From contig PMYF01000074.1 in the NCBI GenBank assembly GCA_003171295.1, positions 1-8,919 on the forward strand: DNA of 8,919 bases. Direction: 5' to 3'. Below, one piece after another: positions 7,079 to 8,919 of this stretch. This DNA is from Acidobacteriota bacterium. Its GTDB lineage: Bacteria > Acidobacteriota > Terriglobia > UBA7540. A model generated the notes under the pieces. That model worked only from the letters and a program-made list of their open reading frames with translations, searched no databases and was not told where the DNA came from. A program made the position numbers and the translations under genes. Every line of letters starts with the position of its first letter. The stretch's first letter is position 1.

Positions 7079-7178
7079 CGGCACGTCCTAGACCCCGAGC
7101 CAACTGGCACCAACTGCTGGCTCACCAACACCCAGCTGCAACGCACCCACAGAGCCATCCCCAAGCCAGGACGCCATC

Positions 7179-8384
7179 TCACGGTCCTACCTTGGCTTTA
7201 CCTCCTTCTTCTCCATACAAGTCCAATCGACGGCTTACGTCCTCGTCTTGCAGTTGCTCAACGACGGAGCCAACAACCGTCCGGACACCCTCAAGTCTCT
7301 TGTTTAGATAATTCATTACTACACTGAAGCCGCCGAGCAATACAAGCACCGTCTGAATGTACGACGTTGCCTGCAACGCGAGGTGGGCAGGAACATTCCG
7401 GATGGAAATGGGCATGAATACCGATACGATTATTGCATCTAGCAGAGGAAACTTAGCAGGCAATAGCTTTGCAATCGCGACATATACAAATGCAAAGATG
7501 CCGGAGAGACGCAAGTAGAGCAGCCCGTAGAGAACGATCAGCGAAACAAACATCCAATGAATGACGTGGCCCTTGTGGTAGGCCCATACCGCGACTGCCT
7601 TGAGGGTCGCCAATAGTTTCACGTTTTGCAGAAACTCGGCGTTCGAGGAAATGGGTGGTGGCTCGCACATTACCTTGTTTATGAGCCCACTTAGGTAATC
7701 ATATATCTTAGACTGGAGAATCGAAGGGGCGCTTCTGGCGTAACGAACGAGGCGCACTGCCTTCCACATATATTTGCACAAGTGGACAATAAGGACGGAT
7801 AGGGAAACGACCAGAATCCATCGTGTGGTTGTAATCGCGATCAATAGACACCACAGAAGAGTGAAATTGAGGATTGGGAACATGATGCTCGAGAGAAGTC
7901 TTCCACCCCATCGTGCTCTTCGTGCTGGCTGCTGTTCAATTGGAACATTCTGTTGGACCAAGCAGGCCGGTGACGGGAGCGTGGATGGCAGGGGCTTTTC
8001 GGCGGGTGGGTTGGCGACGAAGGTTATCGAGGGCAAACGCGTGGAGACGTTGGGCACGGGAGTCGGGGATACTGTGGCAAGAACGCGGGAGAGAAGCATG
8101 AGGACACGAATGGCCAAACGGGCCAACAAGTAAATTGCCACGAAGGGAAACAGATAGATGTATAGCGTATCTAGGAGTGACTTCTTGTAGCCATAAAGGG
8201 CGAGGGTGCCTAGTAGCAGGAGAATCGCGAAAATAGCCAACTCACCGGGGGTCAACCCAACCGAGCTCGCGAAGGGCTTAAGGTTCGGGTGGGGAACCTG
8301 TACAAGAAGAACAGCATTCAGCCAGAAGGCGAGAGCTACGGCGAGCCTTATAAGGGTACGTGCAGCTTTTGTTACGGACGCCAT
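7179..8384 (-). CDS. polytopic membrane protein of unknown function
   Basis: A 401-residue protein with no family I recognise. Likely membrane helices lie near residues 10-29, 48-66, 72-98, 164-184, 186-203, 276-297, 298-325 (perhaps two) and 341-356. Between the third and fourth is a proline-rich, polar loop (about 104-160, PTPVPN and PLPSTLPSP) likely to be disordered. A second hydrophilic section spans about 204-260. The C-terminal 45 residues (357-401) are charged and helix-prone, ending EDVSRRLDLYGEEGGKAK. Base composition looks more AT-rich than the nrdJ fragments and the nucleotidase operon, which fits separate acquisition. AAGGA lies about 11 bases before the ATG at 8384, a weak ribosome site at rather long spacing. 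It is the only gene between nrdJ copy 3 and the copy 4 remnant. Transport, sensing or a membrane-acting effector role are all possible. Confidence 0.75.
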   Translation of the reverse strand: MASVTKAARTLIRLAVALAFWLNAVLLVQVPHPNLKPFASSVGLTPGELAIFAILLLLGTLALYGYKKSLLDTLYIYLFPFVAIYLLARLAIRVLMLLSRVLATVSPTPVPNVSTRLPSITFVANPPAEKPLPSTLPSPACLVQQNVPIEQQPARRARWGGRLLSSIMFPILNFTLLWCLLIAITTTRWILVVSLSVLIVHLCKYMWKAVRLVRYARSAPSILQSKIYDYLSGLINKVMCEPPPISSNAEFLQNVKLLATLKAVAVWAYHKGHVIHWMFVSLIVLYGLLYLRLSGIFAFVYVAIAKLLPAKFPLLDAIIVSVFMPISIRNVPAHLALQATSYIQTVLVLLGGFSVVMNYLNKRLEGVRTVVGSVVEQLQDEDVSRRLDLYGEEGGKAKVGP

Positions 8385-8462
8385 ATCAACGATCGTCCTT
8401 GGTGGAGGTCCCGTTCAGCAGGCTACAGGAATTGCAGCATGAGTAACACGGCTTGCGGCATC

Positions 8463-8544
8463 CGCCGGTGCCGAGGCGGTTTCGCACTTGTCGCAGCTTC
8501 CGTTGCGGGCCATAAGGCCAGCGCACTCGCTGCACAGCGGGTCG
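8463..8544 (-). pseudogene. nrdJ: nrdJ tail remnant, copy 4 (diverged, frameshifted)
   Basis: On the minus strand this reads PLCSECAGLMARNGSCDKCE, clearly the cysteine-rich tail seen in the other copies (PLCSECGGLMTRNGSCYKCE). Only about 80 bp remain and they are visibly more diverged. Relative to copy 3 one base is missing near 8473-8480, so the original ending (GTSGC-like) falls out of frame; in the shifted frame one can read GTGGCRKPCYSCCNSC. The fragment begins 17 bases after the stop of the WYL-like gene. Too short to code for anything useful, it is best read as an older or more distantly derived relic of the same repeat. Confidence 0.75.
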
Positions 8545-8561
8545 TGGCTTTGCGCGACAAT

Positions 8562-8897
8562 TCATGACGCCTGCATGGAGCGTGGGAAGCCCTGCCGGGT
8601 CCTCCCCTCTCTGGTGGGTAGTGAGAAATACACCACAGGAAACATCTCCAGATTGAAAGGGTTGTACTCCACCCGGGGCACGAACGGCTCATTGTGGATG
8701 GAGGCACGGACAAAAGAGGCGACTTCTGGGTTCTTCCAGCCGATAACTCGACCGCTCTTGCTGTACCCGCCTGTCTGGTAGCAGTGGAACAGGTTCTTGC
8801 CCCTGCTCGATTGGTAGACCATGTATGGCTCCACTAGCCGCGTGCGTCCCGTGGTGTCCACAAGTTCGCAAAGCTGGTGCGCCGTTCCCGCGTCCAT
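8562..8897 (-). CDS. small WYL-like conserved hypothetical protein (possibly 5'-partial)
   Basis: A 111-residue reading frame. TRLVEPYMVYQSSRGKNLFH near 19-38 followed by CYQTGGYSKSG, GWKNPEVASF and EPFVPRVEYNPFN resembles the short WYL-like proteins in which a ligand-binding beta fold ends in a 'W+(x)n-EPF-PR-YNP' pattern. WYL domains usually sense nucleic-acid or nucleotide ligands and regulate gene sets, including defence genes. The ATG at 8897 has AAAGGAGG (8912-8919) about 14 bases ahead, slightly far. The frame also stays open to the right edge, so the true start may be outside the window. About 17 bases separate its stop from the nrdJ copy 4 remnant. The family call is by pattern resemblance only. 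Confidence 0.6.
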   Translation of the reverse strand: MDAGTAHQLCELVDTTGRTRLVEPYMVYQSSRGKNLFHCYQTGGYSKSGRVIGWKNPEVASFVRASIHNEPFVPRVEYNPFNLEMFPVVYFSLPTREGRTRQGFPRSMQAS

Positions 8898-8919
8898 AAA
8901 TAGAGCGTGTCCCTCCTTT

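Noticed and set aside
6132..7084. nrdJ copy 3 as a functional truncated reductase starting at the GTG near 7084
   Set aside because: It lacks the catalytic barrel and cobalamin-binding part, no ribosome site precedes the GTG, and a TAG lies just upstream in frame.
7085..7178. Possible small gene or RNA between nrdJ copy 3 and the polytopic membrane gene
   Set aside because: Under 100 bases, with no convincing start, hairpin or promoter; it appears to be junction sequence only.
5837..7327. Long plus-strand open frame of 496 codons across the nucleotidase start and nrdJ copy 3
   Set aside because: It is antisense to two well-supported minus-strand coding regions. Its Gly/Ala/Leu-rich translation (LGLRLGGAQFGGVAGFG) is the typical mirror of GC-rich coding DNA, and it recurs over copies 1 and 2 only because the DNA repeats.
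1..8919. Insertion sequence or integron explanation for the repeats
   Set aside because: No transposase or integrase frame, no terminal inverted repeats and no attC-like sites were seen; the repeated unit is coding sequence of nrdJ itself.

Overview
This is bacterial DNA of moderately high GC. Its signature is a set of partial copies of one housekeeping gene, nrdJ (class II, adenosylcobalamin-dependent ribonucleotide reductase), alternating with unrelated accessory genes. The NrdJ tail sequence recalls Acidobacteriota-type enzymes, but that is a weak, memory-based impression. No rRNA, tRNA, CRISPR array, integrase, transposase or phage structural gene is visible.

Layout, left to right. (1) Positions 1-394: 3' part of nrdJ, minus strand, running off the left edge. 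(2) 395-2756: two plus-strand genes, an AlbA_2/Schlafen-type protein with a GHKL-like ATPase C-terminus (466-1620) and a protein with a C-terminal TIR-like nucleotide-binding domain (1641-2750). (3) 2757-3424: second nrdJ 3' fragment. (4) 3425-6131: a minus-strand three-gene operon reading cytosolic 5'-nucleotidase (HAD type), ImmA/IrrE-like metallopeptidase, three-helix membrane protein. (5) 6132 to about 7078: third and longest nrdJ fragment. (6) About 7079-8462: a polytopic membrane protein of unknown function. (7) 8463-8544: a short, diverged and frameshifted nrdJ tail remnant. (8) 8562 to the right edge: a small WYL-like conserved protein, perhaps cut by the edge.

All nrdJ fragments lie in the same orientation. 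Where it can be seen, homology ends a few bases past the nrdJ stop codon, while the other end is ragged. None retains a start or the catalytic core. The three long copies are about equally different (roughly 95-96% identity by eye). Of 26 variable sites in the 394 bp shared by all three, 22 fall on third codon positions. This suggests each fragment came from a different, recently functional nrdJ allele and arrived with its neighbouring accessory genes. The best reading is a cassette array or integration hotspot at the 3' end of nrdJ.

The cargo (TIR-like domain, AlbA_2/ATPase protein, nucleotidase, ImmA-type protease, membrane proteins) is of the kind found in anti-phage and conflict islands. 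The nucleotidase-protease-membrane operon and the AlbA_2/TIR-like pair are the two candidate uncharacterised systems. A defence role is inferred from domain types and context, not shown by the sequence.
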